Below are positions 6,089-6,463 of a stretch of DNA of 6,463 nt, piece after piece. The notes under the pieces are model-generated. The model searched no databases and had not been told where the DNA came from. It saw only the letters and a list, made by a program, of their open reading frames with translations. The position numbers and the translations under genes were made by a program. The DNA is from Deltaproteobacteria bacterium. GTDB taxonomy: Bacteria; Desulfobacterota; DSM-4660; Desulfatiglandales; HGW-15. Positions within the stretch are counted from its first letter, which is position 1; each line of letters begins with the position of its first letter. The DNA lies in NCBI GenBank assembly GCA_016926135.1, contig JAFGPH010000497.1, forward strand, positions 1 through 6,463, in the 5' to 3' direction.

Positions 6089-6098
6089 AAGGTGGGTG

Positions 6099-6120
6099 AT
6101 AAGAACTCCTTTTTTCGGGC
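6099..6120. repeat. 22-bp direct repeat, right copy
   Basis: Plus-strand ATAAGAACTCC-TTTTTT-CGGGC, differing from the copy at 5212-5233 by one base. On the minus strand it begins at about the predicted transcription start of the NTase module and includes the AAGGAG SD, so this copy is the 5' end of the mRNA. The two copies enclose the whole two-gene module and could support its loss by recombination. Confidence 0.8.
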
Positions 6121-6124
6121 ACAG

Positions 6125-6153
6125 ACTTTACGAGATTTCGGCTTGCGGGTCAA
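6125..6153 (-). promoter_or_regulatory. Sigma-70-type promoter of the two-gene NTase module
   Basis: On the minus strand TTGACC (6148-6153, 5 of 6 matches to TTGACA) and TAAAGT (6125-6130, 4 of 6 matches to TATAAT) are separated by the optimal 17 bases. The predicted start near 6118 falls at the head of the repeated GCCCGAAAAAAGGAG element. This gives a short leader that directly precedes the small-protein gene. Confidence 0.7.
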
Positions 6154-6292
6154 GGGCAAGCTCATCTCACCATGTTGTGGGCGTCTGGGTTGCGTCGGCA
6201 TGGGTCAATCGAAGGCGGGCTTGCTTATGGCTTGGGGGCGAGTGCAGCTTAAACGCGCATGACCAAGTTACTACTTCTCGCCACCCCCGAGG

Positions 6293-6346
6293 GTGAAAAC
6301 CCCCTCTCCACCCAAGTGGGGGGAGAGGGTCGGGGTGTATTTTCAC
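6293..6346. repeat. Long imperfect palindrome, dispersed-repeat type
   Basis: Outer arms GTGAAAA (6293-6299) and TTTTCAC (6340-6346) flank an inner stem. CCCTCTCC (6302-6309) pairs with GGAGAGGG (6322-6329), then after one A-G mismatch CCC (6311-6313) pairs with GGG (6318-6320) around an AAGT loop. C-rich CCCTCTCC / GGAGAGGG hairpins of this kind are common dispersed intergenic repeats in many proteobacteria. The element lies between divergent transcription units, so it is unlikely to be a simple terminator. Only one copy is in the window. Confidence 0.7.
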
Positions 6347-6402
6347 GGTAAAGAATTGCGATGATTCGGCGATCCTAGGAACGAAACCGGAGGAGTGAAG
6401 CC

Positions 6403-6463
6403 ATGCCTGTCCACTGGCTCACCCTTGGATTTCGGAAATCAGGAGGGGAACGTCTCGGGGTAT
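6403..6463 (+). CDS. Start of a probable plus-strand gene, product unknown (cut by window edge)
   Basis: An ATG at 6403 follows a strong GGAGGAG SD (6389-6395) at an ideal 7-base distance, and the frame stays open to the window end. The 20 visible codons give MPVHWLTLGFRKSGGERLGV. I do not recognise the family and the stretch is too short to classify. The SD is the main support. It would be divergently arranged relative to the NTase module; no clear promoter is visible upstream. Confidence 0.45.
   Translation, partial: MPVHWLTLGFRKSGGERLGV

Larger units (their letters stand above)
6089..6402. other. Intergenic region between the NTase module and the plus-strand gene
   Basis: About 310 bases without a supported gene. 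From left to right it holds the right copy of the 22-bp repeat, the minus-strand sigma-70 promoter (6125-6153), roughly 140 bases where I see nothing specific, the large palindrome at 6293-6346, and the SD of the plus-strand ORF at 6389-6395. Plus-strand frames across 5915-6296 are shadows with no family resemblance. Confidence 0.5.

Overview
The window looks like chromosome from a Gram-negative bacterium. Two periplasmic binding proteins with Sec signal peptides, a TRAP carboxylate transporter and a candidate sigma-54 promoter suggest a deltaproteobacterium (Desulfobacterota) or similar organism. That assignment is an inference from gene content; no rRNA or other marker gene is present.

Left part (1-4499, all minus strand): genes for tripartite ATP-independent periplasmic (TRAP) transport. 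Read in the direction of transcription (high to low coordinates), a complete operon runs dctP-like (3447-4499), dctQ-like (2753-3322), dctM-like (1438-2745). It encodes the substrate-binding protein, the small membrane subunit and the large membrane subunit. About 600 non-coding bases follow, with a strong sigma-70-type promoter (1026-1055). Then comes a second, unrelated dctP-like gene (1-842) that runs off the left edge. Each binding protein therefore seems to have its own promoter. Whether the second one has its own permease lies outside the window.

Middle (4500-4983): the leader region of the TRAP operon. It holds a good GG-N10-GC sigma-54 promoter candidate (4706-4720), an 8-bp perfect inverted repeat, a possible 19-codon leader ORF with its own Shine-Dalgarno sequence, and a compact hairpin with a T-tract on the plus strand.

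Right part (4984-6463): a small defence or toxin-antitoxin-like island. A decayed C-terminal half of a PIN-domain (VapC-like) gene lies next to an intact two-gene module. That module is a roughly 62-71 residue helical charged protein overlapping by 17 nt a nucleotidyltransferase-fold protein with an intact Asp triad. A 22-bp leader sequence occurs in direct orientation at both ends of the module (21 of 22 bases identical). At the right copy it falls just downstream of a well-formed sigma-70 promoter, so it is probably a shared 5' untranslated element as well as a recombination substrate. Beyond it are a dispersed-repeat-type palindrome (6293-6346) and the first codons of a probable plus-strand gene that leaves the window.
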